Source of the DNA: Allobosea sp. Root381 | Lineage (GTDB): Bacteria; Pseudomonadota; Alphaproteobacteria; Rhizobiales; Beijerinckiaceae | Direction of reading: 5' to 3' | NCBI RefSeq assembly: GCF_001429395.1 | Contig: NZ_LMJT01000018.1 | Coordinates: 1 to 64,000, forward strand | Length of the DNA stretch: 64,000 bases | In this document: one piece after another, positions 32,711 through 40,846 of the stretch | How positions within the stretch are numbered: position 1 is the stretch's first letter | Layout: every line of letters begins with the position of its first letter | Notes under the pieces: generated by a model | What the model was told of the DNA's origin: nothing | What the model saw: the letters and a program-made list of their open reading frames with translations, nothing else | The model's database searches: none | Made by a program: the position numbers and the translations under genes

Positions 32711-33856
32711 ATGACCGCCGATCTCCCACAGAGGCAGGGGCCACTGGCCGAGGCCCTGCGCCAGCCGCTGCTGCTCGGCCTGTTCCTCCCGATCCAGGAC
32801 GGCGGCTGGTCGATCTCGACGCTGCCGCGTTCGACCGATTGGAGCTTCGAATACAACAAGCGCCTGACGCTGCAGGCGGAGGCGCTCGGCTTCGACCTTG
32901 TCTTCGGCCTGGCGCAGTGGCTGTCGAAGGGCGGCCACGGCGGAGAGATGCGCTATCGCGAGAACTCGCTCGACAGCTTCGTCGCCACCGCCGCGCTGAG
33001 CTCAGTCACCAGCCGGATCCTGCTGATCTCGACGGTCCACGTCCTCTACGGCCCCTGGCACCCGCTGCATCTCGCCAAATACGGCGCGACGCTGGACCAT
33101 ATCTCCGGCGGCCGATGGGGCGTGAACATCGTCACCGGCCATGTCGGCGCGGAATGGCAGATGTTCGGCAAGACGCGCGTCGAGCACGACCTGCGCTACG
33201 AGATGGTCGACGAATTCGTCGACATCGCCAAGCGGCTCTGGCTTTCGGACGAGAATCTCAGCCTCGACGCGCGCTTCTGGTCGCTGAAGGAGGCCTTCGT
33301 TTCGCCCCGCCCGGCGCATGGCCGGCCGATACTGGTCAACGCCTCCGGCTCGGAGGCAGGCTTCGACTTCGCGGCGCGCCATTCCGATCTCGTCTTCGTA
33401 CCGAGCCCGACCGGTGTCGAAATCGAGCCGACGCTGGAGGCGCTGCCGGCCTTCACCGGGCGGCTCAAGGCCAAGGCGCTCGCACAGGGGCGCGAGGTCC
33501 GCGCGATCATCAACCCGACCATCGTCAGCGGCGCGACCGATGCGGAGGCGCAGGACTATTATCGCGCAATCATCGCGGCCGAGGACAAGGACGCCTCGGT
33601 CGGCTTCACCAACCGCGTTCGCGGCGACAGCGACGCCCATGCCTGGAGCACGCACAAGCCGGTCGAGGGCGCGCGTGCCGTGGGCGGCAATCTCCATCTC
33701 GTCGGCGGGCCGGAGCGCATCCGCGACTATCTGCTGCGGCTCAAACAGTCCGGAATCGACGGCGTGCAGATCTCGTTCTTCGATTTCGAGCGCGATCTCG
33801 CCTTCTTCGGCCGCGAGGTCCTGCCGCTGCTGCACGAAGCGGGGCTCCGCATCTAG
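32711..33856 (+). CDS. Luciferase-like FMNH2-dependent monooxygenase, SfnG-like (dimethylsulfone type)
   Basis: The 381-residue LLM-superfamily enzyme has LFLPIQDGGWSISTLPRSTD at the N-terminus and EALGFDLVFGLAQWLSKGGH next. LDHISGGRWGVNIVTGHVGAEW carries the core motif, and VGGPERIRDYLLRLKQSGID leads into DGVQISFFDF near the end. The pattern is closest to SfnG/RutA-like members that cleave dimethylsulfone to methanesulfinate, though other substrates are possible. GAGGAG lies 12 bases upstream of ATG 32711. It is cotranscribed with the upstream four-domain rhodanese and ends at a convergent junction. Confidence 0.75.
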   Translation: MTADLPQRQGPLAEALRQPLLLGLFLPIQDGGWSISTLPRSTDWSFEYNKRLTLQAEALGFDLVFGLAQWLSKGGHGGEMRYRENSLDSFVATAALSSVTSRILLISTVHVLYGPWHPLHLAKYGATLDHISGGRWGVNIVTGHVGAEWQMFGKTRVEHDLRYEMVDEFVDIAKRLWLSDENLSLDARFWSLKEAFVSPRPAHGRPILVNASGSEAGFDFAARHSDLVFVPSPTGVEIEPTLEALPAFTGRLKAKALAQGREVRAIINPTIVSGATDAEAQDYYRAIIAAEDKDASVGFTNRVRGDSDAHAWSTHKPVEGARAVGGNLHLVGGPERIRDYLLRLKQSGIDGVQISFFDFERDLAFFGREVLPLLHEAGLRI

Positions 33857-33890
33857 ATCGATCGAATTGACATGCCATTCCCGTCGTTGC

Positions 33891-33927
33891 GAGCCCCAGA
33901 TCTTGCCTTCGGCAAGCCGGAGGGCTC
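33891..33927. terminator. Nested hairpin between convergent genes
   Basis: An inner stem CTTGCC/GGCAAG (33902-33907, 33911-33916) sits within an outer stem GAGCCC/GGGCTC (33891-33896, 33922-33927). It has no T tract. It lies 35 bases after the SfnG-like stop and faces the minus-strand gene ending at 33966, so it may end transcription from both sides. Confidence 0.4.
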
Positions 33928-33965
33928 GAACAGCGCTCTAATCGGCACGGCAAGCCGGCCGGCAC

Positions 33966-34202
33966 TCAAACGAGCGCGGGATCCTTCGCCCCGGGATCGC
34001 CGACACCGAATTCGGCCAGAACGTCTGGGGGGCACAGGCAGCCGATCGTCCCGGGCGCCGGGCCCAGCTCCTCGCCCCAGCTCGCGACGTCGCGCTGCCA
34101 GTCGGCGACGACGCTGCGCCAGGCTTCCCGGACAGCCTGCACCTTGTGGCGCCGGCGCACCGAGCCGCTGTTGCGTTTTGGCATGATCTCTACCGCATAC
34201 AT
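33966..34202 (-). CDS. Small CxC protein of unknown function
   Basis: The 78-residue frame starts MYAVEIMPKRNSGSVRRRHK and continues with a basic segment, an amphipathic tryptophan-rich helix (REAWRSVVADWQRDVASWGE) and a C-L-C motif (GTIGCLCPPDVLAEFG). An internal ATG at 34184 gives a 72-residue form (MPKRNSG). It begins five bases after the NtaA-like gene on the same strand, so it is probably translated from the same message. I do not recognise the family; a metal- or redox-related role for the CxC pair is only a guess. Confidence 0.5.
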   Translation of the reverse strand: MYAVEIMPKRNSGSVRRRHKVQAVREAWRSVVADWQRDVASWGEELGPAPGTIGCLCPPDVLAEFGVGDPGAKDPALV

Positions 34203-34206
34203 CCGT

Positions 34207-35583
34207 TCACGCCGAGGCTGCAAGCTCCGGCTTGCGGCCCTCGGGCGTTTCGACCGGGCTGACAGAGGCCGGACGACGTTCGGCGCGCGGCAGGCCAAAA
34301 TGGTCGCGCAGCGTGCGGCCTTCATAGGCGGCGCGGAAGATGCCCCTGCGGCGCAGGATCGGCACGACATGGTCGACGAATGCCTCCAGCCCCGAGGGCA
34401 GCACATCCGGCATCAGATTGAAGCCGGCTATGTCGCCCGAGGCAAACCAGGTCTCGATCGTCTCGGCGATCTGCTCGGGCGAACCGACGACCGTGCGGTG
34501 ATTGGTGCCACCCGCACCCTGCGAGCGGATGAGCTCACGCACCGTCAGATTGTCGCGCCGCCCCTTGGCCAGCGCCTCGGCGGCGAAGGTGGTCATCCCA
34601 TCCGTCGGCACGGTCAAATCGTCCGGCAGCGGCTTGTCCAGCGTCAGCCGTGCTGCATCGACCTGGAGCAGGCCGGCGATCCAGCGGACACCCTGCTCCA
34701 GCGGGGCGAGATCCCAAAGCTCCTCCTCCCGCCGCTTCGCCTCGGCCTCGGTGCCGCCGATGATGGTGACGAGGCCGGGCAGGATACGGATCGCATCGGC
34801 GGGGCGGCCGACCGAGGCCGTGCGGGCACGCAGCTTCTCCGCATAGGCCTTGGCGCGGTCGAGCGTATGGGCAGCCGTGAACACAGCCTCGGCATGGCGG
34901 GCAGCGAGCTCCAGCCCGTCATCCGAGCCGCCGGCCTGGACGATCAGGGGCCGGCCCTGCGGCGAGCGCGGCACGGTGCTCGGCCCCCGCACGGCGAAAT
35001 GAGGACCGCGATGGTCGATGCGGCGGACGCGGGCGGGATCGACGAAGACCGGCGCCGTCTTGTCGCCGACCAGCGCATCGTCGGCCCAGCTGTCCCACAA
35101 CGCGGTCAGAACATCGGCGAACTCGACCGCCCGCTCATAGCGCTGGGCATGGGCGACATGCTGCTCGAGGCCGAAATTGAACGCGGCCGAACGGTCCGCC
35201 GTCGTGACGATGTTGATGCCGGCCCGGCCGCCGCTGACCTGGTCGAGCGTGGCGAAGCGCCGGGCGATGTTGAAGGGGTCGTTATAGGTCGAGGACACCG
35301 TGGCGATCAGGCCGATATGCTCGGTCGCGGCGGCGATCGTCGCGAGCAGGATCGTCGGCTCCAGCGCCTGGAACGGGCGGAAATCCGAGCGATCCGGAAA
35401 GGTCGGATGATCGGCCAGGAAAATCGCGTCGAAAGTGCCGCGCTCGGCGATCCGCGCCACCTTCACATAATAGGCGGGATCGACGAAGGCAGCGGGATCG
35501 CCATCCGGCCAGAGCCACGCCGCGCTGTGCGTACCGGCATTGAGGAAGTTCAGGTTCAGATGGAGTTGGCGCTGTGCGGGCAT
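34207..35583 (-). CDS. FMN-dependent monooxygenase, NtaA/SnaA/DszA family (second copy)
   Basis: The 458-residue enzyme starts MPAQRQLHLNLNFLNAGTHS and shows FDAIFLADHPTFPD, LDQVSGGRAGINIVTTADRS, SPQGRPLIVQAGGSDDGLEL, VGSPEQIAETIETWFASGD and FRAAYEGRTLRDHFGLPRA. These are the landmarks of the long NtaA/DszA branch. The N in WN(I/V)VT-type position is kept, with G-I-N-I-V-T here. It forms a minus-strand unit with the upstream SfnB-like oxidoreductase and importer (39606 down to 33966). It needs FMNH2 from a reductase encoded elsewhere in the window. Confidence 0.87.
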   Translation of the reverse strand: MPAQRQLHLNLNFLNAGTHSAAWLWPDGDPAAFVDPAYYVKVARIAERGTFDAIFLADHPTFPDRSDFRPFQALEPTILLATIAAATEHIGLIATVSSTYNDPFNIARRFATLDQVSGGRAGINIVTTADRSAAFNFGLEQHVAHAQRYERAVEFADVLTALWDSWADDALVGDKTAPVFVDPARVRRIDHRGPHFAVRGPSTVPRSPQGRPLIVQAGGSDDGLELAARHAEAVFTAAHTLDRAKAYAEKLRARTASVGRPADAIRILPGLVTIIGGTEAEAKRREEELWDLAPLEQGVRWIAGLLQVDAARLTLDKPLPDDLTVPTDGMTTFAAEALAKGRRDNLTVRELIRSQGAGGTNHRTVVGSPEQIAETIETWFASGDIAGFNLMPDVLPSGLEAFVDHVVPILRRRGIFRAAYEGRTLRDHFGLPRAERRPASVSPVETPEGRKPELAASA

Positions 35584-35634
35584 GACAGATTCTCGATGAG
35601 GACAACCGGGCCGGAGCTGTGAAGGCGCTTCGCC

Positions 35635-36861
35635 TCACTCCGGTGCGGACGAATAGGGATGGCCGAGCGTCCAGGGGTCGCAGAGGCGCCGGTTCAGCAC
35701 GAACTCGCCGACGCTGTGGTATTTCCAGCGGACGCCGTCATGCAGGGTATGAGTGCGGGCGTTTCGCCAGTGCCGGTCGAGATTATAGCGGCTGCTGGTC
35801 GCTTGCGTGCCGGCGAGCTCGAAGAGCTTGCTCGACGCCTCGAGCGCGTACTCCGTGGTGAGGATCTTGGCCTCGGCGATCGCGATCAGCGCCTCCGCCG
35901 CATCGCTTTCGCGGCTCGAGGCGCTGGCCTCGTCCGTCAGACGCGCCGCCTTCTCGGTCAGCGCCTCGGCGGCGTGGTAGTGCACGGTCAGCGACCCGAC
36001 ATCGCGCAATGCCAGCGGATCCTGGGTTGCGTGGGCCACGCCCGATCCCCGCGCCGGATGCGAGACCGCCCGCAACAGCCGCAACGTCTCGTCCAGTGCC
36101 GACCGGGCGATGCCGAGGTCGATGGCGACATGGACCAGCTGCGAGACAGCATTGGTGGTGTCGATCCTCGCGGGCCCCGCGCTGCGCATCGCGACCCAGA
36201 GCGGATCGATCTCGACATTGTCGAAGATGACGCTGCCGCTGGCGGTGGTACGCTGGCCGAAGCCGTCCCAATCGTCGATCACGGTCACGCCCTCGGCGTG
36301 GCGCGGGACATAGACGGTGACGCCCTCTCCGCCCTCGGAGATCGCCGGCACCGGAATCCAGTGCGCGAACAGGGCGCCGGTCGCATAGACCTTACGGCCG
36401 ATGAGGCGCCAGCCGTCGCCTTCTCGCAGAAGCCGCGTGGCATGGTCCTTGGGCCGCTTGTCGCCGGGCTCGGCCGAAGCGTTGCCGAAGCGTTCTCCGG
36501 CCAGCACCCGGCCGAAGAAGAAGGCCTTCTGCTCGGGCGAGCCGTAGAGGCGCAGCCGCTCCAGATTGGCGTAGTGGTTCTGCGGGATCTGCCCGAGCGA
36601 AGGATCGGCCGCCGAAATCAGCGCGACCACCCGCGCGAGGGTGACGTTGGAAACCTCGGCACCACCGTGATCGCGCGGGACGGTGATCGCCCAGAGCCCG
36701 GAGCGGCTGAAGGCCTCGACCTGGGGCCATGGCAGCAGCCGGTCGCGGTCGCGCGCCGAGGCGCCGGCGGCGAAGTCCGCCGCGATCGCAGCGGCAACGC
36801 TGAGCGCCTCCTGATCGCCGGCGATCCGGGCGGCCGCGGCCGGCTTGGCTTCGATGTTCAT
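35635..36861 (-). CDS. SfnB-like acyl-CoA dehydrogenase-fold monooxygenase
   Basis: The 408-residue protein resembles SfnB, a sulfur-acquisition oxidoreductase. It shows LWAITVPRDHGGAEVSNVTL, GQIPQNHYANLERLRLYG, FGNASAEPGDKRPKDHATRL, GRKVYATGALFAHWIPVPAI, DDWDGFGQRTTASGSVIFDNV and ATSSRYNLDRHWRNARTHTL. It differs from the DszC-like pair at 12736/14237 in the central region, so it likely takes a different substrate. GGGAGCG six bases upstream supports ATG 36861. It lies 46 bases after the receptor gene 36908-37930 and 51 bases before the DszA-like gene. Confidence 0.82.
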   Translation of the reverse strand: MNIEAKPAAAARIAGDQEALSVAAAIAADFAAGASARDRDRLLPWPQVEAFSRSGLWAITVPRDHGGAEVSNVTLARVVALISAADPSLGQIPQNHYANLERLRLYGSPEQKAFFFGRVLAGERFGNASAEPGDKRPKDHATRLLREGDGWRLIGRKVYATGALFAHWIPVPAISEGGEGVTVYVPRHAEGVTVIDDWDGFGQRTTASGSVIFDNVEIDPLWVAMRSAGPARIDTTNAVSQLVHVAIDLGIARSALDETLRLLRAVSHPARGSGVAHATQDPLALRDVGSLTVHYHAAEALTEKAARLTDEASASSRESDAAEALIAIAEAKILTTEYALEASSKLFELAGTQATSSRYNLDRHWRNARTHTLHDGVRWKYHSVGEFVLNRRLCDPWTLGHPYSSAPE

Positions 36862-36907
36862 CGGGTCGCTCCCAGCGGCAGTGATCGTCCCTGCCCGCAA
36901 TCGGTGA

Positions 36908-37930
36908 TCAGACGTTCGAGGCGGCGCTGGTGGCCGCGTTGAACTTGCGGCTGAACTCGACCGAGACGTCGATGCGGCGCTGGATATCGCCGGCTTCGAA
37001 GAGGATCTCGGCCAGCTTCTGCTCGCGCTTCACCAGCGCATCGTCCAGCGGATAGAAGCGCGAGAAGCCGTTTCCGGCGGAATACTGTGCCCGCTCCGGC
37101 GTCTGCTTGAGGCGCTCGCGGAAGATCGCCTCCACGGCCGGAATGTTGTTCTTGTACCAGTGCCAGTGACGACCGACCCGGCCGAGGAAATCGCCCAGCG
37201 CAGCGCTCTTGGCCTCGTCGCGGATGACCTCGCCGCGCGCCGTGAAGACGGTCAGCGACGGGATGTCGAGATCGTCGCTGCGCAGCAGGATACGGGCATC
37301 GCCCTTGTCGATCGACGATTTGACCGGCCCCAGTCCGCCGGAAAAGACATCGGCGCGGCCGCTGTTGAATGCCGCCGCGGCGGCGTTGGTGTCGACGAGC
37401 TGGACCGGCTGGATATCCTCGACCTTGAGACCCGCACGAATGCGCGATGCGATATACTGCAGGTAGTTGAAGCCGCCGAAATTGAAGGCCCAGCGCTTGC
37501 CGCGCAGATCCGCCAGGGTCTCGATCTTGGCGCTGTTGCGGACGGCGGTGATGATCGGCGGGAAGGCCGGGTCGGGATTGCGCCAGCCGGCTACGATCTG
37601 CAGCGGCGCATTCTCTTCCGTCCAATCGCCGGAGGCGCGCGCCTGCTCGATGATCAGCGATGTGTCGCCCATCAGCCCGACATCGATGGCCTTGGAGTAC
37701 AGACCAGAGAGCTGTGCCGCCGGCCCGGGCAGCGTCGCCCATTGCAGGTCGAAGGGCGCGCCCTCGAGCACGCCGGAGGCCTTCACGGTTTCCTGCAGGC
37801 CGATATCCTGGGTTCCGACGACGAGCTTGGTCCGCGCTGTCTGGGCACGCAGGACGGCAGGGCTCGCGATCGCGCCGACGGCGCCGGCGGCACCGATGGC
37901 GGAGAGAATGCTGCGGCGGGTGATGATCAT
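36908..37930 (-). CDS. Periplasmic binding protein of a sulfonate-type ABC importer
   Basis: The 340-residue receptor has a leader ITRRSILSAIGAAGAVGAIA (Tat-like RR, cleavage near LRAQ at residue 30). The mature portion begins KLVVGTQDIGLQETVKASGV. LPGPAAQLSGLYSKAIDVGL and DTNAAAAAFNSGRADVFSGG are typical of the SsuA/aliphatic sulfonate branch. GGAG six bases upstream fixes ATG 37930; the frame remains open further upstream through an unrelated stretch. Its gene follows the ATPase gene by 28 bases. The ligand is unknown but the operon argues for sulfonates or sulfones. Confidence 0.86.
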   Translation of the reverse strand: MIITRRSILSAIGAAGAVGAIASPAVLRAQTARTKLVVGTQDIGLQETVKASGVLEGAPFDLQWATLPGPAAQLSGLYSKAIDVGLMGDTSLIIEQARASGDWTEENAPLQIVAGWRNPDPAFPPIITAVRNSAKIETLADLRGKRWAFNFGGFNYLQYIASRIRAGLKVEDIQPVQLVDTNAAAAAFNSGRADVFSGGLGPVKSSIDKGDARILLRSDDLDIPSLTVFTARGEVIRDEAKSAALGDFLGRVGRHWHWYKNNIPAVEAIFRERLKQTPERAQYSAGNGFSRFYPLDDALVKREQKLAEILFEAGDIQRRIDVSVEFSRKFNAATSAASNV

Positions 37931-37958
37931 GTCAGACTCCGGAAATGGAAGCGGCGCG

Positions 37959-38711
37959 CTATTGCAGCGGCGCGATGGTGGGACGGACGCCGAGTTCGGC
38001 GAGAAGGCGGCCGCGCAGGGCGGCGAAAGCAGGGTCGGAGCGGTCACGCGGGGACTTGATCTCGACGCGCTCGTCGAGGCCCCAGCTGCCGTTGGAAAGG
38101 GCAAGGACCCGGTCGGCCAGCAGGATTGCCTCGTCGACGTCGTGCGTGACTAGGACGACTGCCGGATGGTGCCGGCGCCAGAGCTGAAGCACGAGGTCGT
38201 GCATGCGGATGCGAGTCAGGGCATCCAGCGCGGCGAAAGGCTCGTCGAGCAGCAGCAACCCCGGCTCGCGCACCAGCGCCCGGGCGAGCGCCACGCGCTG
38301 GGCCTCGCCGCCGGACAGCGTCCGCGGCCAGGCATCGACATGGGCGCCGAGCCCGACCTCTTCCAGCGCGGCAGCCGCCTCGCGACGGGCCTGCGCGCCG
38401 CGACGGCCAAGGACGACATTCTCCCAGACCCTGCGCGCCGGGATCAGGCGAGGTTCCTGGAAGACGACGGAGCGGGTCTTCGGCACGAGCAGCCGGCCAC
38501 CATCCGCCTTGTCGAGGCCGGCGAGCAGACGCAGCAGCGTGGTCTTGCCGGTGCCGGAGGGGCCGAGCACGGCGATGAACTCGCCGCGGCGGATGGTCAG
38601 GTCGATGCCGTCGAGAACGGCGCGCTCGCCGAAGACGCGGCGAACGCCGCTCAGTTCCACGGCGTCGCGCGGGCCGGACGCAGCCAGAATGTGAAGATCA
38701 GTCGAGGGCAA
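37959..38711 (-). CDS. Sulfonate/taurine-type ABC ATPase (SsuB-like)
   Basis: The 250-residue ATPase has Walker A VLGPSGTGKTTLLRLLAGLD, Q-loop VVFQEPRLIPARRVWENVVLG, signature LSGGEAQRVALARAL, Walker B LLLLDEPFAALD and switch VVLVTHDVDEAILLADRV. It starts at TTG 38711 with GGAGG seven bases upstream and overlaps the permease gene by 14 bases; a GTG at 38663 is a possible internal start. The C-terminal tail contains the SsuB-like SPRDRSDPAFAALRGRLLAEL. Confidence 0.88.
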   Translation of the reverse strand: MPSTDLHILAASGPRDAVELSGVRRVFGERAVLDGIDLTIRRGEFIAVLGPSGTGKTTLLRLLAGLDKADGGRLLVPKTRSVVFQEPRLIPARRVWENVVLGRRGAQARREAAAALEEVGLGAHVDAWPRTLSGGEAQRVALARALVREPGLLLLDEPFAALDALTRIRMHDLVLQLWRRHHPAVVLVTHDVDEAILLADRVLALSNGSWGLDERVEIKSPRDRSDPAFAALRGRLLAELGVRPTIAPLQ

Positions 38712-39606
38712 TGTTCGGCCTCCAGGGCAGGGCCAGGCGCTCCAGCGCCCTCATGACGAGGTCGGTCGTGATGCCGAGCGCCGCGTAGACGAGGATGCCG
38801 ACGATGATGATGTCGGAGCGCTGGTTCATGTTGGCGACGTTGAGGATGTAGCCGAGACCGGAATGGGCATTGATCTGCTCGGCGACGACGAGAGCCAGCA
38901 GCGACACGCCCGCGGCATAGCGCAGGCCGACCAGCACCGAGGGCAGAGCCACCGGCAGGATGACATGCAGGATCGTCTGGCTGCGGCTCAGGTCGAAGGT
39001 GCGCGCGGCCTCGATCAGCTTCGGATCGACCCCGCGCACCCCGGCATAGGTGTTGAGGTACATCGGGAAGATGGTCGCGGCGGTGATCACGACGATCTTC
39101 GCGAACTCGTCGATTCCGAACCAGACGATGAAGAGCGGGACGAGCGCGATGAAGGGGATCGTCCGCAGCATCTGCAGCGGAGCGTCGAAGATTTCCTCGC
39201 CGGTGCGCCACAGCCCGGCGAAGAGCCCGAGCAGCAGTCCCGCCGTGCCGCCGATGGCGAGACCGACCAGCGAGCGCGTCAGCGAGACCGGCAAGGCCTC
39301 CTGCAGGTCGCCATGCACGATGAGCTCGACGAAGGCGGCATAGATCGCCGTCGGCGGCGGCAGCACCTCCGGCGCGACCAGACCGAGCCAGGAGGACAGC
39401 TGCCAGGCGAGCAGGATGAGGAGCGGCACGCCGACCCGGAGCGCCCTGCCCCGCCATTGGGCGAGATGGCCGAAGCGGGAGGCGGAACCAGCGATCGGGC
39501 TGAGGTCGACAAGCGCGAAACGCCCCCCGTCACGGGGCCGATCGCCCGACACGGCTGGAGCCGATCGGGCCTGGAGGCCAGGGGCATTGGCGGCAATATC
39601 CGTCAT
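38698..39606 (-). CDS. Sulfonate/taurine-type ABC permease (SsuC-like)
   Basis: This 302-residue permease has a proline-rich N-terminus and six helices. The core begins VPLLILLAWQLSSWLGLVAP, and PFIALVPLFIVWFGIDEFAK and EAARTFDLSRSQTILHVILP mark the conserved cytoplasmic loops. ALVVAEQINAHSGLGYILNVA is the SsuC-like segment before the last helices. GGAAAG five bases upstream supports ATG 39606. It is the first gene of the minus-strand unit running to 33966. Confidence 0.88.
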   Translation of the reverse strand: MTDIAANAPGLQARSAPAVSGDRPRDGGRFALVDLSPIAGSASRFGHLAQWRGRALRVGVPLLILLAWQLSSWLGLVAPEVLPPPTAIYAAFVELIVHGDLQEALPVSLTRSLVGLAIGGTAGLLLGLFAGLWRTGEEIFDAPLQMLRTIPFIALVPLFIVWFGIDEFAKIVVITAATIFPMYLNTYAGVRGVDPKLIEAARTFDLSRSQTILHVILPVALPSVLVGLRYAAGVSLLALVVAEQINAHSGLGYILNVANMNQRSDIIIVGILVYAALGITTDLVMRALERLALPWRPNIALD

Positions 39607-40004
39607 GTCAGCTTTCCGGAATCGGGTTGGCGAAGGTCGGGCAGCAGCGCGCCGCGACGATTCGAGCCGCGAACGGCCGCCTCGAATAGTACATTGTGAA
39701 GTAGAATTAATTTTCATTGTTTCGAGCGGCGCGAGGCTCTCCTTACCCTTACAGCGCGACCAGCGAGTCACTTCGCCTGAATCGGAGACCATACGCTCTC
39801 GACCCCGCCTCGTACCGTACCAGGCACGTCATCGAGTCTTGGACATATTGAACATCTCTACTGTAGACTAATGGAACATCAACGGATGGCGATATCGTTG
39901 CGAGGCAGAATGCTGCGCTCCCCTGATCTCGACGATCCGGCGCTGCGCGCGACATGACCGCCTGACGGGTCCGTGCGGTTTTCTTTTCAAAGAAGGTTCT
40001 TGCA
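39607..40004. other. 398-base divergent regulatory region
   Basis: It separates the minus-strand importer unit and the SDR gene. An AT-rich patch at 39690-39720 contains a degenerate TCTAC half-site on the minus strand (near 39698). TCTAC-T-GTAGA at 39857-39867 is a perfect 11-base palindrome. A 28-codon frame from ATG 39871 (MEHQRMAISLRGRMLRSPDL and eight more residues) ends at 39957 and could be a leader peptide, but it has no cysteine. Promoters for both sides are likely here; none is clear enough to mark. Confidence 0.35.
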
Positions 40005-40802
40005 ATGGATCTCCAGTTGAAGGGCAAGGGCGCCGTCATATCCGGCGGCAGCAGAGGCATCGGCCTTGCCGCTGCACGCGCACTGGCGGCCGAGGGCGTC
40101 GATCTCGTCCTTGCCGCCCGCTCCGCCGATGTGCTGGCCGAGGTCGCGGCCTCGCTCTCAGCCGCCCACGGGGTCAAGGTCATCGGCATCCCGACCGACG
40201 TCCGCGACGATGCCTCCGTCCGGGAACTGGCGCGGCGCGCGGAGGACGCGCTCGGCAGCATCGACATCCTGGTCAATTCCGCCTCGGACCAGACCATCGG
40301 CGCAGCCCATCCCGGCCTTGCCGGCACGACCGACGCGGCGCTCTATGGCGACCTGGACGTCAAGCTGGTCGGCTATCTCAGGACGGCGCGGGCGATCGCT
40401 CCCGCGATGATCCGGCAGGGCTGGGGTCGCATCATCAACATCAGCGGGCTCGGCGCCCGTACGACGCTTTCGATCGCGCGGACAATCCGCAATGTCGGCG
40501 TCGTGGCCCTGACCAAGAACCTCGCCGACGAGCTTGGCCCTCACGGCATCAATGTCGTCGGCGTCCATCCCGGCGCGACCCGTACGGAAAAGACCGGCGC
40601 CTCCGTCCAGACCGAGGCCGAGCGGCTCGGCCTGTCCGTCACGGAGGTCGAGCGCCGGCGCGCGGCCAACATCATCGGCCGGCTGGTCGATGCCGAGGAG
40701 GTGGCCGACGTGATCGCCTTCCTCTCCTCACCGCGGAGCGCCTCGATCACGGGCGACTTCATCCCGGTCGGCGGTGGCCAGCCGGGCGTCGTCCACTACT
40801 GA
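40005..40802 (+). CDS. Short-chain dehydrogenase/reductase-fold protein lacking the YxxxK catalytic pair
   Basis: The 265-residue protein has an SDR Rossmann fold with the cofactor loop SGGSRGIG (residues 13-20), the LVNSAS element at 89-94, IINISGLG with the usual serine, and VVALTKNLADELGPHGINV. The Y-x3-K positions are R159 and N163 (RTIRN before VGVVALTK), so the classical proton relay is absent. It could have a different mechanism, bind a ligand without catalysis, or use another base. GAAGG about eight bases upstream supports ATG 40005. It is followed after 44 bases by the second four-domain rhodanese. Confidence 0.8.
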   Translation: MDLQLKGKGAVISGGSRGIGLAAARALAAEGVDLVLAARSADVLAEVAASLSAAHGVKVIGIPTDVRDDASVRELARRAEDALGSIDILVNSASDQTIGAAHPGLAGTTDAALYGDLDVKLVGYLRTARAIAPAMIRQGWGRIINISGLGARTTLSIARTIRNVGVVALTKNLADELGPHGINVVGVHPGATRTEKTGASVQTEAERLGLSVTEVERRRAANIIGRLVDAEEVADVIAFLSSPRSASITGDFIPVGGGQPGVVHY

Positions 40803-40846
40803 ACCGCCGGCTCCCGGCCGTCCCTGTCCCGATCCGAGGAAACATC

